This document shows, piece after piece, positions 54,091 through 63,694 of a stretch of 64,000 bases of DNA. Positions within the stretch are counted from its first letter, which is position 1. Every line of letters begins with the position of its first letter. This stretch comes from Durusdinium trenchii. Its lineage: Eukaryota > Sar > Dinophyceae > Suessiales > Symbiodiniaceae. The notes below the pieces were generated by a model. The model did no database searches. It was not told the DNA's origin and was given only the letters and a program-made list of their open reading frames with translations. The stretch covers positions 46,195-110,194 of the forward strand of contig CAXAMN010021363.1 in NCBI GenBank assembly GCA_963970005.1, given 5' to 3'. Made by a program: the position numbers and the translations under genes.

Positions 54091-54341
54091 ATACACTCCT
54101 CTAAGATTGACATAGATTGACCCCTGTTGCAATGGCTTTTATATAGGTTCACTTGGGAGAGTGTGGCTGGAACAATGTACAGAGACGGGCCTTGGATGCC
54201 ATTGGTCATAGCATCAAGACTTCGGCAGTACCAACTGTGGAACTGACCATGCAAGATTGTTCTTCACACTTCGGTTTTGCGGTCATCTTCCTGTTCTTTG
54301 CCTAAGTCACCTGACAAGTGAAATTGCTCGACTCCCTACAG

Positions 54342-54467
54342 GTGCCCTCGGTCCCGCCACAGCTGACAGCCGAGTACGCGGCGTACGCTGCGTACATCAC
54401 TGACCAATCCAGACTAACGACAGCTGGCTTTCTTGGGCTCGAGACCTCTCAGCATTTCACGACCTAA
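54342..54467 (+). CDS. Terminal exon, 41 codons
   Basis: CTCGACTCCCTACAG acceptor; VPSVPPQLTAEYAAYAAYIT, DQSRLTTAGFLGLETSQHFT, T, TAA 54465. EYAAYAAY comes from a GCGTACGC repeat. Unrecognised. Confidence 0.45.
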   Translation: MPSVPPQLTAEYAAYAAYITDQSRLTTAGFLGLETSQHFTT

Positions 54468-54759
54468 TCACCCATCCAAGCCGCCTAGCTAGGCCCACAC
54501 GTTCCGCGAAAGGGAGTCAGTCACACACTCCAGAACCGCATGTCCACGTCACGAATCTGTTGATAGTTTTTTTTTTTTGTAGGGAATCTTTGTTCATCCA
54601 GGATTCGGTTCATCAACAGTTGGCAGAAGTAGCTATTCAAATCACTGGATTTGGTCCATCAACAGTTAGCGGAGCTGAGTTAGCCATTTAAACCATTATA
54701 GGCTTATAGGACATTATAGGACCATTGACTACGACTGCCACTTGCTGTAAGTTTCAGGC

Positions 54760-55020
54760 ATGTCGAGGCCGGGGTTGAGACCAGAGTTGAATAGAAAGAA
54801 GAGATCGCAAGCCCGGCCTCGGTGCCATCTCCACAGCATGCTTTCTCACCCAGACCAATCTGTAGACACCAGAGAAGCATCAGAGACCACACGCGGACCG
54901 CGTCACGTGGGCACGCCGTTTACGAAACTGGCCGAAGAAGACCGACGCCATGATGATGCCACAGAAGACCGACTTGACGGGATCTTAGGTTCGGCAGTTG
55001 GCTGGTTCTGGAGGCGTTAG
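54760..55020 (+). CDS. Small gene candidate, 86 codons
   Basis: ATG 54760 lies two bases after a GTTTCAG acceptor that could take a spliced leader: MSRPGLRPELNRKKRSQARP, RCHLHSMLSHPDQSVDTREA, SETTRGPRHVGTPFTKLAEE, DRRHDDATEDRLDGILGSAV, GWFWRR, TAG. Basic start with RKKR, acidic middle. Complete frame with good codon bias. Confidence 0.45.
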   Translation: MSRPGLRPELNRKKRSQARPRCHLHSMLSHPDQSVDTREASETTRGPRHVGTPFTKLAEEDRRHDDATEDRLDGILGSAVGWFWRR

Positions 55021-55061
55021 AAGTTTGGCTTTGACTTGTTTGGCTTTGACTTGTGTAGGAG

Positions 55062-55250
55062 TTGGCACCTTTGATGCTTGCAACATCACACCTGTTTGCC
55101 TATGGATTGCCACCTTTTGTAAGTAGTGTGGAAAGCCCGGAGGCTTTGTTTTTGGTGATTCAAACCTGTGAGAGGGGGATAGCAATAGACATCAATAGAC
55201 AAAACGCTGGCAGCACTTCTGCAGAGGCTAGTGGTACTGAACATACCTGA
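55062..55250 (+). CDS. Candidate exon
   Basis: HLFAYGLPPFVSSVESPEAL, FLVIQTCERGIAIDINRQNA, GSTSAEASGTEHT, TGA 55248. A GTAAGT site inside (CCTTTT|GTAAGT at 55118) is a competing donor. Next, 55293-55405 (after CCGGTCAG) reads PGFDPPWVPRKGFKGFGFGG, CATSVGSTRPAKALGG, TGA, a glycine-rich tail. Confidence 0.35.
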   Translation: MAPLMLATSHLFAYGLPPFVSSVESPEALFLVIQTCERGIAIDINRQNAGSTSAEASGTEHT

Positions 55251-56042
55251 CATTTTCTGGTCAGAACACGATAAGCCTCAAATACCGGTCAGGACCTGGG
55301 TTTGACCCACCGTGGGTCCCAAGGAAAGGCTTCAAGGGCTTCGGCTTCGGCGGGTGCGCGACCTCAGTGGGGTCGACCAGGCCAGCGAAAGCGTTGGGGG
55401 GTTGACTATCGAAGTCATATAGGACTTGTTGGTGTCGAACTCCTTGGCTTTCAATGTCATTTCAATCCAAAACTGAAAGCAGCTTGGAAATGGAGCATGT
55501 TCGAGTTATGTTGGCAAGAGGGATTCAGCAGGGTGCAGAAACAATAATAGAGGGTGATATTCCATTGTTGCCTCGGACAGAGCGGTTGAGTCGAAGATTG
55601 ATTTTTGTTGAAAGCATTCTTTTGCACCACTAGTTGGGCCGAAACCAGGAGCTTCTATTGTACACTCACAGACCGCGGTGAAATGTGGTGAACATGTATT
55701 TTTAGTGAGATAGTTCTGGTTTCGGATATGTCATGTTGAATCATTGGCTTTATTGTTTCTAATGGTTCTTCGGGTTTGAAGCTCGCGATCTCCTGAAGTG
55801 GGGAGTCTCTTCAAACTTGTATAAACAACGTACTGTAAATGTTTCAGAAACTCACAAAATATACCTCTCATGAGCACTTGCCCCTTCCCACAAAACTGCC
55901 ACAATATGTTCCCAAAAAAGTAAACGGTATGGTCTATGGTCTCTTGGGTTTCAAGCAGCCAAGTGATGTATCATAGAATCCGGTTGATTCGCTCTTGCGA
56001 ATCACCTGAGAGCTTCTCCCAATCGGAGTTCACCCGGGTCCA

Positions 56043-56183
56043 ATGGGTTGCTCGAGGGTCGTTCTCCAGACCAACATGGGTCGTTTGCTGACGTTTTTGG
56101 CACCGGCTTTGAGGGCTGCCGCCTCCAAGCCGGCCAAGAAACCCCAGGCAAGGTCATTTTCTGAATCGGAGCCGAGTGGGTGA
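56043..56183 (+). CDS. Short open frame starting MGCSRVV
   Basis: MGCSRVVLQTNMGRLLTFLA, PALRAAASKPAKKPQARSFS, ESEPSG, TGA 56181. MGCS resembles an N-myristoylation and palmitoylation start, if this ATG is used. The minus strand is open over the same bases for 65 codons with similar bias, so strand is not certain. Confidence 0.35.
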   Translation: MGCSRVVLQTNMGRLLTFLAPALRAAASKPAKKPQARSFSESEPSG

Positions 56184-56571
56184 ACAGATTGAGTACCTTT
56201 GGGCTTTGCTTGCACGTACACTACCATTAATTTGTCTATAGAACTCTTTATTTTGTATTTGATTTGAATATATCAGTACGTCTATGCAGAATCCAAATGG
56301 GGAGGTGCTGCACAAGTCTTTGCTTTAGACTTCCTAAGGTAGTACCCGCCTCCCCTTCATTTGTTCCCCGCATGAGAAACTGAACGCTTCGACATGTTCC
56401 AAGGGACACTGAACACATCTCGAGACGGCTCCTGTAATTTCTGGTGCAATGGAGATGTTGCACCATTCGCGAGCAGGCATTGAATCCTGAAACTCTGATC
56501 CATGTTCCTTTACCCTTTTTGTTCACTTTCTTGATCCGGGTCGCAACGGGTTTCAACCTTCACATGTCCAG

Positions 56572-56834
56572 AGGCCAAAGCTGGTGTGGCGGCCCTCTTC
56601 CAGGAATCGCTGGATCGAGAGGAGAGGCTGACAGATCACCCACTCAATTCGGATGCCCGGCCGAACATCCACCGTCCAAGCTGCATGGAAAAGAGGGAGA
56701 CTTGTGCTTGTCAGAGGTTTTTTCATCGTTGGCACTTGCTCCAAGGTGGAACATCAGGTGTTTTGCATCCCTCACACCGCGCTTGGTTGTGCATCTCCGG
56801 GTTCTACGACTTGGTGAGGAAAGATTCCATGTGA
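56572..56834 (+). CDS. Terminal exon, 86 codons
   Basis: TTCACATGTCCAG acceptor with pyrimidine-rich sequence before it; AKAGVAALFQESLDREERLT, DHPLNSDARPNIHRPSCMEK, RETCACQRFFHRWHLLQGGT, ending YDLVRKDSM, TGA. A 145-codon frame in another phase overlaps it. Confidence 0.4.
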
Positions 56835-57187
56835 TTCCACCCTATCCCCACCCACGGTTTTTAGAGAGAAAACGATTCTGATACTTGGGGCAGGACAAAG
56901 AGAAGAAGAGCAACTTGCCCTCCTGGTCGAAACTGACTCCAGAGGCGGCACAGGCCAGGCCACACGTGTGTTTTCTCCGCGCGGCCCACACGTGTTTTTA
57001 CCTGCATCCTGCATCCTGTCGCGGTGTAGTCAGAGGCAGTTCCCAGCAAGAACACTTTTGGAGATGTTCCAAGCCGACTTAGTGCATCGATGTCACTAGA
57101 GCCACTAGAATCGAGTTCTAAATATGTCACACTCGTCGAAATGCCATCTTGGCCAGCACCGGAAATCACAAGGCCCCCCATTGCCAG

Positions 57188-57316
57188 GCACAGAAACAGG
57201 CGGAGAAACTGATGGAGGACGATCCCACGGCGCGCCGGGCGTTTGTCCGGCAGACGGGAAGGATTGCTGTTTGGCCGGCCAAGCGTGGCCCCCGCAGAGA
57301 AAGCCTCAGCATATGA
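57188..57316 (+). CDS. Terminal exon, 42 codons
   Basis: CCCCCCATTGCCAG acceptor; AQKQAEKLMEDDPTARRAFV, RQTGRIAVWPAKRGPRRESL, SI, TGA 57314. Almost all third positions are G or C. Helical start, basic end. Unrecognised. Confidence 0.5.
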   Translation, partial: AQKQAEKLMEDDPTARRAFVRQTGRIAVWPAKRGPRRESLSI

Positions 57317-58070
57317 CCAAAGGTTCCTCTAGCAAGCCAGTCTGTGTGTGGTTTGTTAGTCATCATCATTCGCAGCTTGCATGCGACTGTTGTTTTCCTT
57401 ATATTTGTTGAGAATAACTAGATGAACAAGGGGAACAGATGGGAAACAAAGAGAACATCAAGGAACTATAAAAGAACTATGAAATCAACATGAAATCATC
57501 TCTTCATCTCCTTAAGTTGCTTCATGACTTCTCGATGTTCACGGGTCGTCTCATCGACGTTGAAGGATCGATCATCTCGATCGATCGTCTCTTCATATCG
57601 GCAGGTCTTTCAATATGACGAGATCTTAGATGACATCAAGGAGGACCTCAGATGTCACAAGTGTTACACGACACAAGTGTGTTACACATGAAGATGTCAC
57701 AATGATTCATGTGAAGATGGACCGTGAACGGTGTCGTGAACCAGGTGATACGATATGTGATTGAATCCCGGATTATCTGGAGACCCAAATTACCACAAAC
57801 CCTTTCTTTGAGGGTCTCATGGGGTCTCCCTATACTTTTCATTCAAACTCATGTCGTGTGCTGTGCCAGCGTGTCTATAATTTGCAACTGACTGCTGGGC
57901 CGCAAAGAAAAGAGTCTTGCGTGGAGGAAAACACTGATTGTTTTAAATATCTTTTCGGACGCAGAACACTAGGTAAAGCTTCTACTGTATATAAAGTATA
58001 TTAAAGTATGTTGGTGTTTAAAAGTACACGTGAACAGTTTTGATCATTTTGGAAAGTTCTTTCGTCTTTA

Positions 58071-58235
58071 AGTCATAGGGCGGCCTGCATATCCCCATCG
58101 GAGATCGTCCCGTTTGGGGCCTCGGCAAGTCCACTCAGACCGGTGGCGAGGTTAGGCCCATGTCCTCGCGAAGAGGAGCTTGGAGTGGAGTCAGCTGCGG
58201 ATAAGATCCGCCCGCAACTCCAGGGAATGGAGTGA
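58071..58235 (+). CDS. Terminal exon, 54 codons
   Basis: After TTCGTCTTTAAG, the frame SHRAACISPSEIVPFGASAS, PLRPVARLGPCPREEELGVE, SAADKIRPQLQGME ends at TGA 58233. Strong codon bias; minus-strand frame taken as shadow. Confidence 0.4.
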   Translation, partial: SHRAACISPSEIVPFGASASPLRPVARLGPCPREEELGVESAADKIRPQLQGME

Positions 58236-58610
58236 GAGTCCAGACACAAACCGCCGCGACGACGAAAAACGCAGCTTGTTTCAGCTGTTTGGATCTGTTG
58301 AGCTGATCATGAGTTCTTGAACACATTTGAACACTATTGATGTTGACATTGTTATATCGATCCCTACAGACCTTTGGTGTTTACGAAGTTCCCTGGGCCT
58401 GGGCTTGGAAGTGGGCGCGAAAGCAATCTAGCTCGATCTATATGAAGTGCTCTATGATGATGATGAAACATGAGGAAAACACCAAGCATCTCTGAAGACA
58501 TCCGAAGACTGAAGACATTTGAACACTCTTTTAGACTTGGCCAGGTTGGCATGTGTGGAAATATACGCCGCCATACGTCACCCATCTTCACCCTTCTCCC
58601 GGATCCCCAG

Positions 58611-58729
58611 GTGCAGATGCCTTGCAGCAGAAGAAGCGCGTGGGCCTACATGTACCGGAGGGCGCCGGGGCTGCCCGGGCTCCCAATCTCTTCCATGCAC
58701 GGAATACGGATTGGAGGGACGGTTGCTAG
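58611..58729 (+). CDS. Exon, Ala/Gly-rich
   Basis: CTTCTCCCGGATCCCCAG acceptor; ADALQQKKRVGLHVPEGAGA, ARAPNLFHARNTDWRDGC, TAG 58727, or donor GACG|GTTGCT at 58721. Two other plus frames are open here (82 and 120 codons). Confidence 0.4.
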
Positions 58730-58892
58730 TCTTGGAGATTATGACAGCCGGCAGAATGTTTATATAAAATATATAGACTATCTATGGCTTTGTTGTACCA
58801 TACTGTATAGGATTATATATTATAGGGTGTGACAGCGCCAAAAACGTGTAGCTTGTACTTTTCAGGTTTTGTCATGAGCCCTGTCACACTGA

Positions 58893-59091
58893 GAGGTCGG
58901 GGGTGGAGTGGCCCTCGTTGCGATCCATCATGAGCAGGTCAAGACCGGAACGAAGCGATCGGCCAAATATGTGGAGAAGGTGAAGCCGCTGGGCCAGAGT
59001 AACTAGTGAAGGGTGAAGCCGCAGGGCTGTGCGAACCGACAGTGCCTGGGTGGCTGAGCTTTTACGGAAAGGCATCAGGTCACTTGATTGA
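58893..59091 (+). CDS. Two short exons
   Basis: 58893-59006 reads EVGGGVALVAIHHEQVKTGT, KRSAKYVEKVKPLGQSN, TAG, with a possible GAGAAG|GTGAAG donor at 58978. 59025-59091, after GCCGCAG, reads AVRTDSAWVAELLRKGIRSL, D, TGA. The 11-mer GGTGAAGCCGC lies at both ends of the gap between them (58979, 59012). Confidence 0.4.
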
Positions 59092-59313
59092 TCCGGCTGG
59101 ATCAAAATGTGGGAATTCTAAGATGTATGAGGTCGGTTACGCGTCCCGACTTAGGTGATTTACCGACCGTTACCAGACCCCCCAGCGAGATGATCAATGA
59201 CGTTTGGGCACTACTCTATACCCTTTTGTTGAGGCACCCCTATACACAGTGGATCTTGATCCACTCACTGGTCCGCTTGCTGATCCACTCATAGACTCAT
59301 AGACCCTGGAGAA

Positions 59314-59625
59314 ATGCCAGTGGCCCAGCTCGGTGCCGATTCCGATCATGTTGCAGATGTTTGGACTCCGGAGTCCAAAACCACGGCATCCCGGACCCGG
59401 GAGGACTGGGAGGACCATCCCCAACACAACGACGGATGGAGACCGCTCTACCACCGGAGACTGCACCACGGACGGACCGCGCGGACGGCTCCCGCCCAGG
59501 ATCGCCACGGACCGGCGGCGCGTCGAGCAGCAGGTGTGGAGTCGAAGAGTCCTGGGAAGATGGAGGTGACATCGTGGTGCAGCAGTGAAGTTGTCCTTAT
59601 GTTGATGGAGTTTTTCTTTATATAA
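59314..59625 (+). CDS. Open frame with ATG, 103 codons
   Basis: MPVAQLGADSDHVADVWTPE, SKTTASRTREDWEDHPQHND, GWRPLYHRRLHHGRTARTAP, AQDRHGPAARRAAGVESKSP, GKMEVTS, then a weaker end to TAA 59623. GC-rich, so all plus frames are open; this one has a start codon and the most balanced composition. Confidence 0.4.
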   Translation: MPVAQLGADSDHVADVWTPESKTTASRTREDWEDHPQHNDGWRPLYHRRLHHGRTARTAPAQDRHGPAARRAAGVESKSPGKMEVTSWCSSEVVLMLMEFFFI

Positions 59626-59676
59626 TGTTTCTTGAAAGCCATACGGGCCGTTGATCACGACGGGCCGTTGTGTCAG

Positions 59677-59842
59677 GGATTCTACTAGAGTCTACCCAGA
59701 GTTTCCGGACCCGAGCGTAACGGCTGCGCAGATCGTTGAAGATCGTTTGCTGAAGAAGGAGAAAGAGTGTGGCCTCCCAGATGAAACTGATGAACACGCC
59801 AGAAGGATGCGTCCTGCCTGGCGACAACTGCATGGACGCTAG
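59677..59842 (+). CDS. Terminal exon, 54 codons
   Basis: GTTGTGTCAG acceptor; DSTRVYPEFPDPSVTAAQIV, EDRLLKKEKECGLPDETDEH, ARRMRPAWRQLHGR, TAG 59840. Charged and helical. A 193-codon minus frame covers it but has weak bias. Confidence 0.5.
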
Positions 59843-59997
59843 TTCGGTTGTGTGGTGGATGTCCTATAATTAAAAGTATGGCACCCCCATTTGTGAGGTA
59901 TGCCCTTTTGACTGATAGGAAGTATGAGGTGGATTTTTGCGCCAAAGTTCCGTAAGCTGAGCTGCTGTAAGATCCTAAGAGATGTATACTCGACTGG

Positions 59998-60198
59998 TTG
60001 ATCAAGAGACATTTGGTCAGTCTTGTACCTACAAACCAGGGTCGAACATCAAAGGTTGGTATATACGAAGAGCATCCCAAGATCCTTGAGGCTTCAACTT
60101 GTTTTGCCTCCTTCAGGGCAAGAAAAGACAGCGAAGTCTTTGTGACTGAAGCCTTCAAAGAGGAACTCGGGCTGGATGTCATATCAACAGCCATGTGA
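59998..60198 (+). CDS. Candidate exon
   Basis: Following ACAAACCAG (60043-60051): GRTSKVGIYEEHPKILEAST, CFASFRARKDSEVFVTEAFK, EELGLDVISTAM, TGA 60196. Probably precedes the exon at 60426. Confidence 0.4.
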   Translation: MIKRHLVSLVPTNQGRTSKVGIYEEHPKILEASTCFASFRARKDSEVFVTEAFKEELGLDVISTAM

Positions 60199-60425
60199 CA
60201 TGTGAGATCGGAGAGTGGTGCGGATTTCGGAGAGAAGGCCATTCTCCAAGAACCGCTATTATCCAAGCGGTTTTAGCTTTGAAACGACGTCTATGATACA
60301 AGCTACTATAGTAGCTATAGAAGCTATTAGGTTGGTGGCCATCGCTTTTGGGTTGGAGGCCATCGCTAGGAACGTAACAATAAAGCTTAGTGGTTTGCTT
60401 GTGTTTTGAGTCTTCTCCCCTGCAG

Positions 60426-60634
60426 CAAGTTCGCACGCCGAACCGCTCGTAATCGCACCGAAGAACATGCCTTCTTTCCTTCGCACCTGCGAGTCGGGGG
60501 CTCCCGTTGAGGAGTTGAAGCGGCGCAAGAAGTTCGAAGAGGAGTTGGAAGCGCAAGAGGAACGTGATCAGCTCAACGCAGCATCTGAGCAAGCGACTTC
60601 AGACGGGGGTGTGCCCGTGTGCCCGGGTGGATAG
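60426..60634 (+). CDS. Terminal exon with coiled coil, 68 codons
   Basis: GTCTTCTCCCCTGCAG acceptor; SSHAEPLVIAPKNMPSFLRT, CESGAPVEELKRRKKFEEEL, EAQEERDQLNAASEQATSDG, GVPVCPGG, TAG 60632. The middle is a charged coiled-coil-like helix. Acceptor, codon bias and composition all agree, making it one of the best exons here. Function unknown. Confidence 0.55.
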
Positions 60635-61465
60635 CGAGAAACTCGCAAAACGTTCAGGGAGAGAGGGATGAGGGTTGCAGATTCTGGCGGACATTGAATC
60701 AGATTGCTGGACAACTTTTCTATTATGAACATCAAGGAACTACTATTATTTCCTGGGGGCAACGTTTACTGCCCGCTTGCTGACTCACATGTTCCAGCTG
60801 TGGCGGCAAACGGAGGCTGTAACAATTGTCGGTCCATGGGGGTGCGAGTAACTGCACCTTGTCACTCTGAACAACTGGACAACTTCAGAAAGTGTGGCTA
60901 ATGATGGATTAGTGTTTCTCCAAATGAGTTCAAATAGCCACAAATTCAAACTGAGAGTAATCGCCAAGTGTGTGTTTCTCCTTCACATTCGAAAGACCGT
61001 GACAGGCATCGAGGAGTGATCGGGAGTGAAATTGAGTTTTCAGTGGCTTATTTGTTGTGGGAACTTCCTCGGCAACTATCCATGTGCGGATTTCAATCTG
61101 TCTGACATACTGTCATTGACTCAATGCAGACAAGCCGCTGGAATGTGAGAATTGCATTGCATTTGGATGGGGGATGCGTGGGTAGAATCTGGGTTTTGTT
61201 GCTTACGTGTTATAGTTCCACTATGGCACTATGGTTGAATTCATTGTGTTGAATTTTGTTTTGGATTACAACAGGAGGTAACTCCAAAGAATGCCCCTAC
61301 TGCACAGAGAGAGTAACCCTCGAGAAATTTCAAGTCGCTGTCCTGTTGGACCCTGGTTCAATAGACAGAGAGATTCAATATGATCAGATATAGCACTCAG
61401 AATTTGAAACAGCCTGGTGCTATATCAACATATATCAACCAGATATTAGAAACAACAAGCTACTA

Positions 61466-61628
61466 GGAACAAGTGCATCGCTACTAGTAACAAGTGCCTT
61501 ACTAGTAGTAACAAGAATTATATTAGAACTAATATTAGAATTAAATTGAACTTAAATTAATAGCAAACATTGTTACTACTAGTAAGGCACCTGTTACTAC
61601 TAGCGTGGCACTTGTTACTACTAGTAAC
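61466..61628. repeat. Inverted CTACTAG repeat with AT-rich loop
   Basis: Left arm 61466-61512 (GGAACAAGTGCATCGCTACT onward) and right arm 61572-61628 (GTTACTACTAGTAAGGCACC onward) are near reverse complements, about 50 bp each, around a 59-bp AT-rich spacer. A strong foldback is possible. Confidence 0.85.
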
Positions 61629-61629
61629 A

Positions 61630-61929
61630 CGTCAATCCGTTGAAACGAGTCTGGCTCCACCGGACGCCGGGTTTGTCCCACCGGGTCGAGTCCGGGTGGC
61701 TCGGTCCGAGGCCGAGAAGCAGGAGCACGGCTCAGGGTTCGCCTCCATGTGCCCAAGACCACGCAAGTCCCACGGAGTCCTGAGAGACAGGAAATCTATG
61801 TTGACCCGCGCGGGGTTCGGGACAGAAAGTGGGGGGTTCTCTACTGAACATAGGGGGGTCAGTCCTGAATTTCTTGATGTTGGAATGCGTTTCGTCGCAA
61901 AGGGATCGGCAAATCTTCGTTGCAAGTGA
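61630..61929 (+). CDS. Exon directly after the inverted repeat
   Basis: VETSLAPPDAGFVPPGRVRV, ARSEAEKQEHGSGFASMCPR, PRKSHGVLRDRKSMLTRAGF, GTESGGFSTEHRGVSPEFLD, VGMRFVAKGSANLRCK, TGA 61927. The frame is open into the repeat (LLLVRHLLLLAWHLLLLV), which may or may not be translated. Good codon bias in the first half. Confidence 0.4.
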   Translation, partial: RQSVETSLAPPDAGFVPPGRVRVARSEAEKQEHGSGFASMCPRPRKSHGVLRDRKSMLTRAGFGTESGGFSTEHRGVSPEFLDVGMRFVAKGSANLRCK

Positions 61930-62709
61930 ACAGTGGACCTTGGAATGCTCCGGACTGCTCATTGACCGCCACATGTCCTCACATACTGTGAATCCGCGCA
62001 CACACACACACAAATGGTTGAACATCGTGGACTAGGGATCCTAGTTGGTCATGTTCTCCCATGTTCATCCAGTCGAAAAATATGCACTTGTTCGGCCATG
62101 AGTTTGGACAAGTTGCATCCTGAGAAAGACAACATAACGTAGACGTAACATAACGTAACATAATAACGATTTCCAGTCGTGCGTGCCGGCTGCACTGCCA
62201 AGACTAACATGTTGCCATGTTGCCAAAAGGACACCCAGGGTCATGAGATGTCATGAGCAGGACGTCATGTGCTTACCTTATCATCCTTATCTAAGTTGGC
62301 ACATGTCAGACATGTCATACAAGAAGTGTTCCACCATTGGCGAGCTACACATTTGGGGATTCCCAGGTGTGTGTGTGTGTGTCCACTCCTGTTTCCAAGG
62401 ACACTACTCTAGCTCTTTCTTTCCCTATGATTTTGTACAGCAGCAGGGGGCCAGCGCATGGCATCACGACGCTGGCCAGCGAAGCTAGTGATGTCATGGG
62501 AAGCAGTCAGAGACGTCTGACTGTGTACCTGCAATTTTTAGAGAGCTCGACGTTATGCGGGTGTGGTTTTTACGTGCTTTTGTGGTGTTTTTCTTAGATT
62601 TTGTCATGTTTAGTCAGAGTTTCCATGGTTATAGTCTAGATATGTTCTTGTGCCCCTGTTTCCTAAACAAAACCAACTTTTCTTGTTTAAAAAACCTCTG
62701 GATCCAACT

Positions 62710-63153
62710 CTACCCTTCCTTGCCCATAAGCATTCTCATTGTTTCAAAGGTAGCACTTTTTGGGCTTCTCCCTCCACATTCTTTATGAAATGGGCTTCTC
62801 CCTCCACATTCTTTATGAAATGGAGAGAAGATCATTATCTTGAAACACAATGTGCCCACCACGCCCAACAAAAGTTGAGAAACTTGCTTAGTAGTACTGG
62901 ACCTGCATGACTGATTGGAATTGGGTTTTGCATGGCCTTCTTGACGTCCATACCCATAATAAGCCTCATCCTCATTCTCAGGGTCACTTGGGAGCTCACA
63001 TCCTATCCCACAAGTTCGATTGGACCAATCCTGCTCATCTCCACTGCTCTCACCCAATGGCTCTTCAGATCTATGCTCCATATCCCCCCGTCTATGACGA
63101 AATCTTCCAAAGAATCTTATGGAGCCCATGGAATGATCCAGCCTTAGATACAC
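62710..63153 (-). CDS. Minus-strand open frame, 147 codons, acidic
   Basis: Reads SIRFFGRFRHRRGDMEHRSE, EPLGESSGDEQDWSNRTCGI, GCELPSDPENEDEAYYGYGR, QEGHAKPNSN, then continues through the 30-bp duplication (FHKECGGRSP twice). The plus strand is C-rich and G-poor here, the reverse of the first 62 kb, which favours the minus strand. No family recognised. Confidence 0.35.
   Translation of the reverse strand: MYLRLDHSMGSIRFFGRFRHRRGDMEHRSEEPLGESSGDEQDWSNRTCGIGCELPSDPENEDEAYYGYGRQEGHAKPNSNQSCRSSTTKQVSQLLLGVVGTLCFKIMIFSPFHKECGGRSPFHKECGGRSPKSATFETMRMLMGKEG
62761..62820 (+). repeat. Perfect 30-bp tandem duplication
   Basis: TGGGCTTCTCCCTCCACATT plus CTTTATGAAA occurs twice without a mismatch; the period keeps reading frame. 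Confidence 0.98.
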
Positions 63154-63406
63154 TGAGGGTCTGAATTGGCTGTGTGGCCACTACTCATTCCCAAGGCTAC
63201 CTTCTCTTCACCCTAACACATAGACATACATGAAGTCAGGTTGTACCAAACCTGGCATGCTCAGCATGCTCCCAATATTCACCCAACATTGCCAAGGACA
63301 TTCTCGCGATGCCACCCAAGCTCAAAACCTCATTGGACCTCACCAACACCCACCCAAAAGTAAACCAATAGATTGTGCAAAAAAATTGCCCTACCAATAG
63401 CATGAA

Positions 63407-63694
63407 TCATAAGGAGCAACCAATGTTGTACCCAAATGGTTCTGATCTTCCATTGGGCCACCTAATCATGCACGAACCCATTTGCACCAGGCATTCCATG
63501 GACCCCATCCCCATCATTGATTGCCCAGCAAGTTTCCCTCTCACATGGTGCCCATGTGTTCTTGGAGGACAATCAAACCCAATCGAAGCACCATCCATAT
63601 TGTGCTGCTGTCTAGAGCATTTGCTCAATGGCTTGTATGGCAACACAATTTGCTCAAAGTCAGGATCCCAATCTCTCGTGCCCAGGTGTTGCAT
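63407..63694 (-). CDS. Minus-strand open frame, 95 codons
   Basis: MQHLGTRDWDPDFEQIVLPY, KPLSKCSRQQHNMDGASIGF, DCPPRTHGHHVRGKLAGQSM, ending EPFGYNIGCSL. Same compositional block as the frame at 62710. The overlapping plus frame (110 codons) is the alternative. Unrecognised. Confidence 0.3.
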   Translation of the reverse strand: MQHLGTRDWDPDFEQIVLPYKPLSKCSRQQHNMDGASIGFDCPPRTHGHHVRGKLAGQSMMGMGSMECLVQMGSCMIRWPNGRSEPFGYNIGCSL

